From Cloeon dipterum (taxonomy: Eukaryota; Arthropoda; Insecta; Ephemeroptera; Baetidae), in assembly GCF_949628265.1 (NCBI RefSeq), contig NC_088788.1, forward strand, positions 16,678,001-16,742,000: a DNA stretch of 64,000 nucleotides, given 5' to 3'. Position 1 is the stretch's first letter; every line of letters begins with the position of its first letter. Below are positions 23,889 to 34,241 of this stretch, piece after piece. A program made the translations under genes and the position numbers. The notes under the pieces are model-generated. The model was not told the DNA's origin. It saw only the letters and a program-made list of their open reading frames with translations, and did not search any database.

Positions 23889-26146
23889 ATGGACAACATA
23901 TATACAAAACTGGGCAGCCAAACGGACGTTCAAAGCTTGAAAAGTTTTTCCAATGACTTTGTCATCCGATACTTACAAGCAATGGAGTCAGCCAGGAAAT
24001 TGAAAAAAGAAGGTGAGCAATTAATATTCTTTTAACAGCTGTGAAAATAAAACAATTTTCTCATTCGCAGGGAGACATGATTTTCACACTTGTCTGGATT
24101 CTATATTGTCCGTTCCAGACAAACATTTAAACACTTTAACGAAGAGAGATATAATTCAAATTCTACTTGACTCGGAGACAGAAGAAATAAACTTCAGTCG
24201 CATCATGGAAGCAGTATACCATGGAAACCCTTACCACGCGTTTGATTTGATAGTGCGTCTCGTTTCATTATTTAATGTGATCTAATATTTGTTTTATGCA
24301 AGTAGGTTCTGAGGAATATCTCGAGCATAGCAACAAGTATTTCTAAATTCACTTACTGCACAGGCGGAGAGGAAAATAATTCATTTCGTCACGAGCAAAT
24401 TAAAAAAGTGACCGAAGAATTTCTGATGGAAATCTGCAAAATGAAGTCGCTCGGAGTGTTCGAAGTTAACATATTATGTTTTACGCTCACCAACCTGGTG
24501 GAGATTTGCAGGAACTTGCGAAATTTGAAAATTTTGAATATCTTCCTCGCATGCGACGAGAAATACGAGTCAGCGAACCGGGAAGAATTAAAAAAATCAC
24601 TGCGAAAATGTAAAGAGTTTCGCTTTTCTTCAGTGTGGTGCGAGGACCACAAGAATGAAGAGCTTCAGAGAGATCTGACTTGTTACTGTGTTCAACACGT
24701 GCCGAAATTGAAAGAAATTGGCAACTACGACTGCTTCACCGACATGACCAATGGAATCATAAACTACGAATGGTTGATGTTCTCTAGACTCAAACGGATT
24801 GACATTTCCGTGAATTCCAATTCTGAAACTATTTCTTTAGACGCATTTCCTGAGATCACACATTTAAGAGTAAGTGTTAAAGTTGCAATGGAATTTCGTT
24901 TTTTGACAGTGCTAATCGATTTCTGAGGAGAGATTAATAATGTGATGACGGCTTTTGACTTCTAAAACAAATTATTAGCTTTTATGAATTTTCCCAATGA
25001 AGGGATGTTTTTTTTAGATATATCAAGAGTAAATCACCTCATACCTTTGAACTATATTTTAGCTCGCCAATTTTGAAATGATCTTGCTTCTCAATTGGCT
25101 TAAGACGAAAACATTGACAAATATGAAGTCACTTGAGCTGATCCACCCGCTACACCCTGCACATTGGGAGCAACTCATGATGTACTTTGGGAAAAATCTG
25201 AATGCGCTTAATATTGAACTGCCCGCTAGCAATATAGGTGACGTCAGGCTCGCGCACATTGACGCCGAGTGTCCTAATCTGAAAGTGTTGAAGTTACTTC
25301 AAATTGACCATTTAAGCCAGGACGCAACTTGGTCGTTGCGCAAATTTAAACAACTAGTAGAGCTGCAAATACAAGTGAAGTAAGAAGAAGGCACGGATTC
25401 TAGCTCATTTGGGGCAAAATCAACAAAATTGCCATGAGAACCTCTTATAGTTTGTTTGACAAAGTTTACGCAGATTTACGAGACTTATTTTTAAATTTTT
25501 TAACATAAGACACGTATTAGCCCTTAAAAAAGTTGTCTTAAGACATGAGTCAAAATTCCTGTGAAAATTTCAGATTGGTTTTTGTCCTATTAAAAACTAA
25601 AAACTAAGGATATGGTCACAACTAAATCTCGGGTTCTTACCGTCTGATCCATTAAGCTCTTTTCGACTTAAAAAAATTGAAGGGAACGATTCTCACGCTA
25701 CAGTCTATAGCGACTACCATGCATGACAATTTTATTAGTTATTTTGCTCAAAATAAGTTAAAATTCTTTCATTGTTCATGTCCTCATAATAATGAACAAA
25801 ATTGAGCTTATTCCATTGATTGTAATATTTTTCTAGGATTTCCTGCACTAAACCATCCGATTTTCGGCGGTTAATCGCGGATATCTTATCAGTGCCAACG
25901 CTTGAAAAGGTGACGTTGGAGAATATTCCTGTCATAGGAAATTTGGTAGGAATTGCAGCTAAGATCACAACATATTCAGCTCTTTCGCTCAAAATCGTCG
26001 AGTTCAATGTGAGTTTAAGAGAGCTTAATCGCGGTGCTGAGAAAAGGGAAGAAATTTCCAATGAAGATAAATGCCAAGAGATACAAGATGCTTTAAAATT
26101 GGCACTAAGAAATAACGGTGCCTCCTTCAGGGTTAGCCTCGTGTAA
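23889..26146 (+). CDS. Tandem-array LRR protein L5 (498 aa), duplicate of L4
   Basis: Five exons: 23889-24012, 24071-24252, 24306-24869, 25063-25379 and 25837-26146, phases 1,0,0,2. The start gives MDNIYTKLGSQTDVQSLKSF, longer than in L4 and differing in sequence. Exon 3 includes MKSLGVFEVNILCFTLTNLV. A long part of exon 3 (around ILNIFLACDEKYESANREEL) and all of exon 5 match L4 almost or wholly base for base, while exons 1-2 are clearly diverged. The frame is intact. As in the rest of the array there is no signal peptide or membrane segment, and the function is unknown. Confidence 0.84.
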
Positions 26147-27293
26147 TTATGCTTTGTGACTTTTGATCCAAAGCAAAACGAGTCCTATCAATCTTTTATA
26201 CCATCTGATGACCCACGCAAATCCTTTATTGTATACATTTAATCTCAGAGTTAGATTTATTTATTTTTCATAATGTCTACACTCTTAACTGAAAAATTGA
26301 TTTTACGTCAATCTAAATTTGAGTGGTGTAAAGAGCGTCGAAATAAATTTTATGACTCTTAACTTATAAATCTGATTGTATATTTTTTCTCCAAAACCCT
26401 AAAAAAGCTTTCAGTTTTTTATTTTAATAAATTGTTTTGTCACTGGCTCGAAATATAAATTTTACCACATAGCAAAGCAGGTCACCGTTCAACCATACCA
26501 TTAGCTTGTGGGTGTTACGCATTAGTGTGAACAAGTTTAATATCTGCTTTTGCAGTAAAGGTTTGAAAAGTCTGCGAGACGAACTGGCGTCCTTGCTCAC
26601 TGACGATTTTAGTTATAGTTACATTCTTGTAGCTGTGAAGATGCATGAAATATGGAAGGTTATGCAACCTGCTCGATTTCTGAGTCAAGAACGTTGCATA
26701 TTGATTAGCCTAATCAGTTCTATAGTTTTATTTCGACCATCACCATTCCCTAAAATATGAATTGCTGGTTAAATAGGGCGAAGTTTTAGAGAAAAATTCA
26801 GCATTGCCTGATCCCAAGGCTTAAAGTTTGTTGCTTTCTGAGATTCTGGCTCATTTTTTGATCAAGGAATTAAGTAGTAACTGGATACAATAATGTCATT
26901 TTGTTAGATTAAAGATGATAGCTTAGATATTATTTTTCCTATTTTGATTTCAGTATTCCTTGACCTTGTTGAATGCCTAGCATTCCAATCAATGTTCTTG
27001 GTGTTAAGGCAACGGGAAAAGCCCGCATTCATTTATCTATGTTATTCGATCTGCAATTTTGTTGGTATTTTAGCAGCGTAAAGTTCTGACAAATTTTCTT
27101 GACGCTCGGGGAAAAAATTCTTAGAGAGTTTCAAATACGTTGGAGGGCAGTAAACGTAAAAAATTATTGTTCATAGAATATTGGACGGAGAAATCCGAGA
27201 TCTTTCCTATACATTTCTCATCCTTGAACCCCGAAAGCAATTTCCCAGTCCTCTCTGAAAGCTTAGCAGATTAGACTAAAAAGACCCCACAGA
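26147..27293. other. Spacer between L5 and L6
   Basis: Matches the spacer after L4 apart from the Gypsy-type fragment at 26439-26630. The plus-strand open frame at 26506-26760 runs across that fragment and is not a gene. Confidence 0.6.
26439..26630 (-). mobile_element. Decayed Ty3/Gypsy-type integrase fragment
   Basis: Read on the minus strand, this stretch encodes the integrase-core signature around SEQGRQFVSQTF and HPQANGMVER, typical of Gypsy-type retrotransposons. The aromatic residue before HPQ is replaced by a stop, a second stop follows VER, and the usual catalytic Asp of the SDxG motif reads Glu. No other part of the element is present. The corresponding position in duplication copy A (after about 21780) lacks it, so it arrived in copy B after the duplication or was lost from A. 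Confidence 0.82.
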
Positions 27294-29680
27294 ATGGCAT
27301 ACAAATATTTGAGCGACGATCCTGATTTGCACCTTTATGACGAAGTAGTGGATGAAATAGCTGATTTGTCAGGATCTTTGAAAATTGGCCGTAAGCAATT
27401 TGCTTTTTTAATATTCCATGATTATACACGTAATTTATTTTTTTTGCAGCAGCAGCAGCCACGGCTCAGGATATATTTGACAAGTTCATAATCAATTTGG
27501 GTTTTAGAGAGAGTGTAAAGTGGTCTGAAGTGAGGCCCCTTACTCAACGTTTGATTGATCAGGGCGTCCACACAATCCATTTGAACCGAATCACAGAATT
27601 ATTTCCTGATGAGCCTGTGATTGCTTTAGAGGTAAGAAGCGGCATTCTTCTTTTAATCAATGCATAATTATTTATCCTCGTGCGCTTAGATGCTGCAGAT
27701 GATTTCAGCTCAAGCAACCGCCATTTGCGAGTTAACCATCGGTGGAAATATGTGTAGGCGGTATAGGAACATGCATTTAGAGATAAAAACTGAAATCTGC
27801 AAGATGAAGAGCTTGAAGAAACTGGAAATCGATAAATTCCACTTCTACGTTCAGGACTTGATAGAGTTTTGTCCTCAACTGCCCGCGCTTCAGTTTATCA
27901 AAGTAAAGATCGCCCCTACTGTCCCAGTATTTGAAGACAGGGATCAAGCCAAGGAGTTCGTAGCGAGTTTGAAACACTTGAAGGTCTTCTTTTTTAACTC
28001 GATGTGGTGCAGCGATGATACGAACTTCAAATTCCAAGCAGAGCTGACACGATTCTGTATCCTGCGGATGCCACGCCTGAGATTCGTAGGAGAACCGATA
28101 TTATCTGTTGACATGACGACTGCCATAGAGAATCAGAGAGAAATGTCAAGCCTGCAACACATTTCAATTATTATGAATGATTCTCAGCCTCAAATTGCGA
28201 CTTTCTGGAAGTTTCCGTATGTCAGGGACCTGGTCGTAAGCGCTTTTTTATCTTATTTTGTGGTATTAATGGAAAATTTTTGAAATAGCTCTTTCACAAT
28301 TTTCAAGTTCCAGGCTTTAATAAATTTAGTCAATCGGCCATTTTTTCTGAGCTTACGATCCACGAATCTTGCAATTTTAAACCGTTTCGGAAACATGATT
28401 CTTAAATCTCAATTTAAAATTGAAATTTGAATTATTTATTTGAAATAAAAAATGATTTAAAATTTCACAGCCCAATACCAATGAAAATAATTAGAGAAAT
28501 AATGATTATAATAACCTAACCATGTTTAAAATATATTGAATAACTCAATTTTAGAAACATGTAATGATTTGGTGAAAATAATTATTTTAATTCATTTCCA
28601 GATCAAATGGGACAAACACAAAGAGTACCCTCCAATGCAGGATTACAATTTGGACTCGATGCTCCAATTCCGTCATTTGAGAGCCTTGCAGTTGAATCAC
28701 CTTGCGTCTCTTTCCTATATGGAGTATCTGCTTTCACACTACAGAGAAAGACTGGAGGTGCTGAGTGTTGTCTGTGTTAAGAACACAGTGAGAGATATCA
28801 GATTCACGATGATTTACTCTCTTTGCCCAAACCTAGAGTTGCTCATCTTGAAAAACATTCCGAATCCAGTCAACGATGCAGCGTGGATCATGAGCTCTTT
28901 CAATAGACTCAAAAAGCTGTATTTGAAAGTGAATCGCAGGTGAGAAATTATTATTTTTTTTATTATTACCCAAGTCATTTGCTCGCATTGTTGAGGGAAC
29001 GCTTTTGTGAGAATCCGCGCGATGTTTTGGGGCTGAATTGCGCCTACGTTTGATTATATTGGATTGCAATGAATCCATTCAGATTTGGGAGAGTTGCGTG
29101 TTCAACTCGCTTCTTGCTAGTCTGCATCTTTCCAGCAAACTTGAATGAATTACACGGGACAAATGTCTAGAGTTTCAATAAAAGACCCTGGTGCGCGGGC
29201 AGAAACACGAACTGATCCTTTTTGGACTGGGCTTCCTCTGGCCCGTGAGCATATGTAATTGGGGCATGATTTTTTCACGAGTTGTTTGATACTAGAGGGG
29301 TCTCAAAAGCGATCAACCGATAACAATCCTTATATTTATTGTTTTGTTCCATATTTTCCAGCGCTAACGACGAGCCAGTTCGACTTTCTGACTTCTTGTT
29401 GGGGCCAAACCTTACAGAGGTGACTCTGGATGGCATCACCGTCTCTGCCGAACAACTGAAAGCCACAAACAAACTGATTCTTGACACAGATATGTTGAGC
29501 CATATCATCGAATTCAGACTGTTTGTCAATCCGCGTAATGTTACTGAGAGCTACGAGGAAGATTTGAAAAAAGAAGGAATGATACTTGAAAAAACTTTGA
29601 CTAGTTTACGGCCTAGTGCGATCGTCGTCGTCTTTATTATCTTGCCTATGGTTGGTAAGCCTATGCAAACCGTGCTTTGA
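27294..29680 (+). CDS. Tandem-array LRR protein L6 (493 aa)
   Basis: Five exons: 27294-27390, 27450-27631, 27690-28235, 28602-28939 and 29362-29680, phases 1,0,0,2. The start gives MAYKYLSDDPDLHLYDEVVD. The acceptor of exon 2 is a run of CAG triplets, so splicing could drop one to three Ala residues. LRR segments include MKSLKKLEIDKFHFYVQDLI, LRALQLNHLASLSYMEYLLS and FNRLKKLYLKVN. The fourth intron (422 bases) contains a dispersed repeat at 29112-29262. Its first exon was copied to 22524 by the tandem duplication. It is the last member of the array; the next genes are trypsins on the other strand. Confidence 0.85.
29112..29262 (+). repeat. Dispersed repeat, copy 1 (in fourth intron of L6)
   Basis: Shares CTTGCTAG, GGGACAAATGTCT and TTTCAATAAAA blocks in the same order and spacing as 35997-36135. 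The flanks are GC-richer than the intron. It could be a SINE or a non-autonomous element; two copies do not settle its ends. Confidence 0.65.
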
Positions 29681-30484
29681 ACTCTTGGATGCCTCAGAAA
29701 TGATAAACATTAACAAGTGCCATTAATTTTTTCTAAAAAAAATATCTAGGAATTTTCCGATTATTACAAATTGAGAATTTTCAAGGGTTTCCTGATCGTT
29801 TTTGTGAAGGCTTTGAAGATTTTGTAGCGTAAATGAAATTTTAAGAGCCATGTATTAATTGCAAAATATCCATGATATTGACAATTTTTGCTAGAGTTCC
29901 TAAAATTATACATATGTACATATTATCTCACGATCTGTCTGGTCGAAAATATCTTATTAGCTAATTCGCAGTTCTTCATACAAAAATTTACCACATATGA
30001 AATTTAATTTTATAAATGTAAGCCCTCAGAATAAATTGTATTTTCTTATGCAACAATTTACAAAGTTTTTTTAAAGCATTTAAAAAAGTTTGAATGAATA
30101 AATTTCACGAATAATAGAAGTAAGTTGCAGTATGATGTAGCGCCCGCCAGCAATTGTTAATTTTTTATTGAAACCAGCTTCTGCAGCAACAATCACTGCT
30201 GTTTGAAAGTTTGATATGAAAAAATAATATTTCAAGCTGTTTAAACATGATTTCAGCAGTACACAATACCAATGATTCTAAGTTTTAATAAAAAATATAA
30301 TCACGAGAATTTGAAACCGAGTCACTAATAACTACAAAATTAAAAGATACAGATAACATTTTTAAGAAACAGTCGGAACTGTCTAAATCGCTAAAATAAT
30401 AAGTCGCAATTATTGATTCAAAATAGTACTAAAGATTCAGCAAAAAAACATTTTATTATTTATTTAACATTTTTTCTGCACTTT
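29681..30484. other. Convergent spacer between L6 and trypsin T1
   Basis: AT-rich 3' flank shared by two convergent genes. No further gene or repeat was recognised. Confidence 0.5.
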
Positions 30485-32993
30485 TTAAATACCAGTAGTA
30501 GACCTGATCCAATCAAGGTGTTGTGCGACGTCAGTGTAGACGCCAGGGAAGAAAGGGTTGGCGCAGCCATTGCCCCACGAGGCAACGCCAACCACGGCGC
30601 CACCACCAGCCAAGAAGAGGGGGCCGCCAGAGTCACCCTGGCACGAATCGATGCCGCCCTCGAGAACGCCGGCACAGATCTGGTCAGAGGGCACGCCGCC
30701 GAAATCGACATAGGTAGCATTGCACTGGTCGTAGTCAAAGATGGGCACGTCCACCTTCAAAAGGACATCAGAGGCGGATCCTCCTTCCTGAATGATAAAA
30801 AATATTCTCAAAATAAATAGTTAAATTATTTTTTCACTTTGTTTTGGATATTTAATTTGAATAATTTCGTAATTTTTTACACTAAAAATTTATCATTTCA
30901 TATATATAAATGAGTATTAAATTCTAATTTCTTTTTGGCCTGTCCACTTTATGGTATTTTAGGTGAAAGATGTCTAAAATATATGTGGACAAAACTTTTT
31001 TACCAGTATTGAAAATTATGCTAATAAAGCCTATGTAAAATCTCTCTGGCCTTTGTAATGGTCGTAATGGTTTAAAAAAATTATAAAAAAATCGTTTACA
31101 TAGCTAAAATGTTTTACTTACGGTTGTGTCGCCCCAGCCAGACGTTGTTGTCAATTCTCCTGTGGCCGGGGTGACTGAGGATAGTGCGGCGGCGGACGTA
31201 TTGGCGTTGAAGACAATAGGAACGGTCGTCTGCATATTAAAAATCAGTAAATTGTGAATTGCTGAAAACGGCAATCTGACATGGAGGGTAGTGCTTTGCG
31301 CGGGTACAAATTTTCAACCCAAACCCGCACCGAACCCGCTTATTTCGTACCGCATCAAAACCGCACCCATGTCTTTTTTCAAAATTTGAACTCGCACCCG
31401 CACCAAATCGCACTACGCCAACCCGCACCCGCAATCCGCCATATTGGATTTGCAAAATCTGGACCCGCACCCGCGGGTTTTGCGGGTCAAACCGTTTTTG
31501 GTGCTAGCAGGGGGGTCTGTTTTTGGTGCTAGCAGGAGGGTCTGTTTTTGGTGCTAGCAGGAGGGTCTGTTTTTGGTGCTAGCAGGAGCAGGGGGGTCGT
31601 TTTTTGGTGCTAGCAGCTCGAGGGCACCGTGGGTTCGTTCCGCTCTATGGATTTTTTGCAACATTTGTATTAAATTTTGAGATGTTTGTACATGGACCAC
31701 GAGTCCGAAATTTGTAATCTGACTTGTTTTGGAGCTAAGCATTATTAGATATATTAGAGATTATTAAATTTGTTAAAATGCGAAGATTTGTTAGTTATTA
31801 GAATCCGCATGATATTAGATATTTATATTCTCATGGGTCGTTAATCGTTATTAAAAAAATGATTTTTAAATACGTTTATATTTAAGAAGGCACTTCAAGT
31901 TAAATATAACTTTTAATTAGTGAAACTATTTTATTTTAAACATTATAATAACAAAATACATTAAAATCATCAAGAAATAAATAAAATTTTATCTTATTAA
32001 ATACTAGTAAAATAAAATCACTCATAATTTTTTTTAATTTTTAGTCATTAAAAATAAAATTAAAAAAGGCTTTTGTATAACTATATTGTTAACAACACAG
32101 TAAATTATTAACTTGTTAGTTAATTAAAAATTGTTTAATGCTAGGGTTCATTCTAAATTATAAATCACACATCATGATTAATATAACTATTGATCTGTCA
32201 CTTCAAAACGAGATTATGTTTTCCAAAATATCATCTTGATCAGATAAAAACTTGGCCCTATTTCTAAATATAACACGATGGGAATTCTCTTCAGGTATTG
32301 GATGTCATAGAAGAACGAACCCAGTGTGCCATTGTGAGAAACCATCTAAATTGGCTTGGAAACCGTTTAAAACCATCTATAAAAATATTCAACTTTTTTT
32401 GGAACCAAAAATTTTGGAACTCTAATCCCTAGAACTAAAAGAAAATCATTTACCTGCCACAAGGCGATATCTCCAGCACGAGTGAAGTAATTAAAATTTG
32501 GGCTTATTGTAATGTTGGCGACCTCGTGCACGGCTCCAGGGTTGTCCTTTTCAAGGGTACCAACAATGATGCGAACTTCACTCGGGCTTAGATTGATTCT
32601 ACCAAAATTACGGAAAATTTATTTAATAACAATTCTTTCAATGATTTTATTTTATAATTATAAAAATTTAGAGTGATATAGTGATAAAAAAAAATTACGA
32701 GCAGTGTGCGGCGGTGAGGATCCATCTGTCTGAGATGATGCTTCCGCCACAGAAAGCGAAGCCGATGTCGTACTGTAGGGAAACCTGCCATGGGATTTCT
32801 CCAAGTGCAGCCGGGCTGCCGCCAACGATCTTTTCACCCGCTCTGAAATCCTGCGGGCCATATAGTTTTCGGTTTCGGGCTCCGCCTGAATGATGACAGA
32901 AAATGACACGTATCGATCACAGTCCTCAAAACAATCAGATCTACCTAAGGCGAAAGAAACGCAGGCTAGAATGATAACTAACTTGGCGAGCAT
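30485..32993 (-). CDS. Trypsin-like serine protease T1 (263 aa)
   Basis: Five exons: 32993-32945, 32885-32699, 32598-32454, 31229-31122 and 30787-30485. The signal peptide is [18 protein letters not shown] short propeptide ends FRAGEK before [16 protein letters not shown], consistent with activation by cleavage after Lys. The triad is visible as TAAHC (His57), GDIAL (Asp102) and [10 protein letters not shown] (Ser195). Asp189 six residues before Ser195 and the SWGNGC/PGVY segment mark trypsin specificity (cut after Lys or Arg). It should be a secreted, probably digestive enzyme. Unlike T3-T6 it has an additional phase-0 intron after DIALWQ (31230-32453, 1.2 kb) that is full of CCCGCA-rich and 25-base tandem repeats. 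Confidence 0.93.
31310..31482. repeat. CCCGCA-rich degenerate tract in T1 intron
   Basis: Repeated ACCCGCACC-like units on the plus strand, ending in a short inverted pair CCCGCGGG and TTTGCGGGT. Such tracts occur at the ends of some hAT-type DNA transposons, but no transposase or full terminal repeats are seen here. Confidence 0.6.
31494..31620. repeat. 25-base tandem repeat (about 5 units) in T1 intron
   Basis: Units of GTTTTTGGTGCTAGCAGG plus AGGGTCT start at 31494, 31519, 31544, 31569 and 31599. The first three periods are exactly 25 bases and the last is 30 because of a small GGAGCA insertion. Confidence 0.85.
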
Positions 32994-33023
32994 CTTGAGT
33001 GCAGATCTCTAAAGCTCGACCGA

Positions 33024-33031
33024 CTTTTATA
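33024..33031 (-). promoter_or_regulatory. TATA box of trypsin T1
   Basis: TATAAAAG on the minus strand, 31 bases upstream of the T1 start codon. Its closeness implies a very short 5' untranslated region. A GATA-type site (AGATAA on the plus strand) lies further up at 33388. Confidence 0.7.
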
Positions 33032-34137
33032 CGAGTGCGACCAATCGCCATTATCGCGATTGGAATACGTGACGAGCGTCCAACAGCCGCGCAATAATTG
33101 GTTCTCTTAATCGAGTTTCACAAAAATCAATTAGTTATTAAAAATTGAGCCCCTTTTTATATAAATTTCATCGGCACGATATACCCTCCATTGTAGAGAA
33201 ATAGTTAATTTCTCTATTTTGATTATATGATTGTAATTCAACTTCAAAGCGTTCCCTTTTTTCATATTCAGGACAAAAATCTCTCATAGAGCTAATTGAG
33301 TATCTTAATTATTTATTTATCTCAAAAACGTAATATTTTTTGCAGGCTGCAAACCAAAGTCAATTCTAATACAAAAAACAAAACAAAGATAAACCACTGT
33401 GTCAGCAGTTATCATGATTGGTTTTTTTAATCTATGAGACAGAGACAGGCCTCAAAAGAAAATATGGCAATTTCTTCTGGTAAATGAAAATGAGTAACTT
33501 TCGTAAAATAAGATAAAATATCTTGGGTAGGGCTCCAGCGCCACATAAAAATTACTATTGCGCACTCCCATCAACTTTCAAAGAAAAAATAAATGATTGC
33601 GAGTCATTGCTGATCGAATTAAAAATATATTTAATCCTTTCCATCTCTGTCAGAAAAAAATATTTTCAAATTCCAACAATATTATAGTTGTTTATTATGA
33701 TCCAAGACAAATGTACTGTTTTGGTATATTGATCAAACAAGACAAATTAATACATATATTAACACACCTCTTATGTTGCTTAACTTTTTGAGTGATTTTA
33801 TAGAAAATAATTAATTATGTTGTAATATTTGTCAACATTATTTCAGTCAAATAATTTTCCAGTGCACACAATATAATTGCATAAATAAATATTTCGATTT
33901 CACAACCGAACCCTCTGATTATGAGCTAATAATGATATAACATACATTGGCCATTAGAGGTAGAAGGTGTTGAACAGTACGTAGCCTTTTAATTTTTATT
34001 TGAATTCGTCTTTAGGTGTAGCAGAAATTTGTTTACTATTTATTGTACTTTGTTTTTGCTCTCGTCACATGCTTTTTGAAAAAACATTATGTTTACAAAA
34101 TCTGAATTGAAAATCATCAACAATGTTATAGAGTGAG
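33032..34137. other. Spacer between T1 and the zinc-finger gene
   Basis: AT-rich divergent spacer. No exon, RNA gene or repeat was recognised; the small open frame at 33597-33791 has no support. Confidence 0.5.
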
Positions 34138-34144
34138 TATAAAA
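34138..34144 (+). promoter_or_regulatory. Possible TATA box for the zinc-finger gene
   Basis: TATAAAA lies about 98 bases upstream of the first ATG of the 34242-35378 gene. The spacing is plausible for a core promoter, but no other promoter element was recognised. Confidence 0.4.
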
Positions 34145-34241
34145 CTTTTGCCTATTATGACCACTCTAGTTTATGAAATTGTTTTCGTTTTAAAGACATC
34201 ACCATCAAGCGTACCCGCCCATTTTCCACTAGCATTCATTT

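Larger units (their letters stand above)
22669..27425 (+). repeat. Tandem segmental duplication, copy B (contains L5)
   Basis: Second copy of 18004-22660. Compared with copy A it has gained a Gypsy-type fragment (26439-26630), a GA microsatellite (about 23657-23686) and a stretch near 23000-23050 that is also found at 44335-44384. It ends at the real first exon of L6. Confidence 0.87.

Noticed and set aside
31237-31532. Open frames across the CCCGCA tract
   Set aside because: They are translations of a repeat tract inside an intron and have no coding support.
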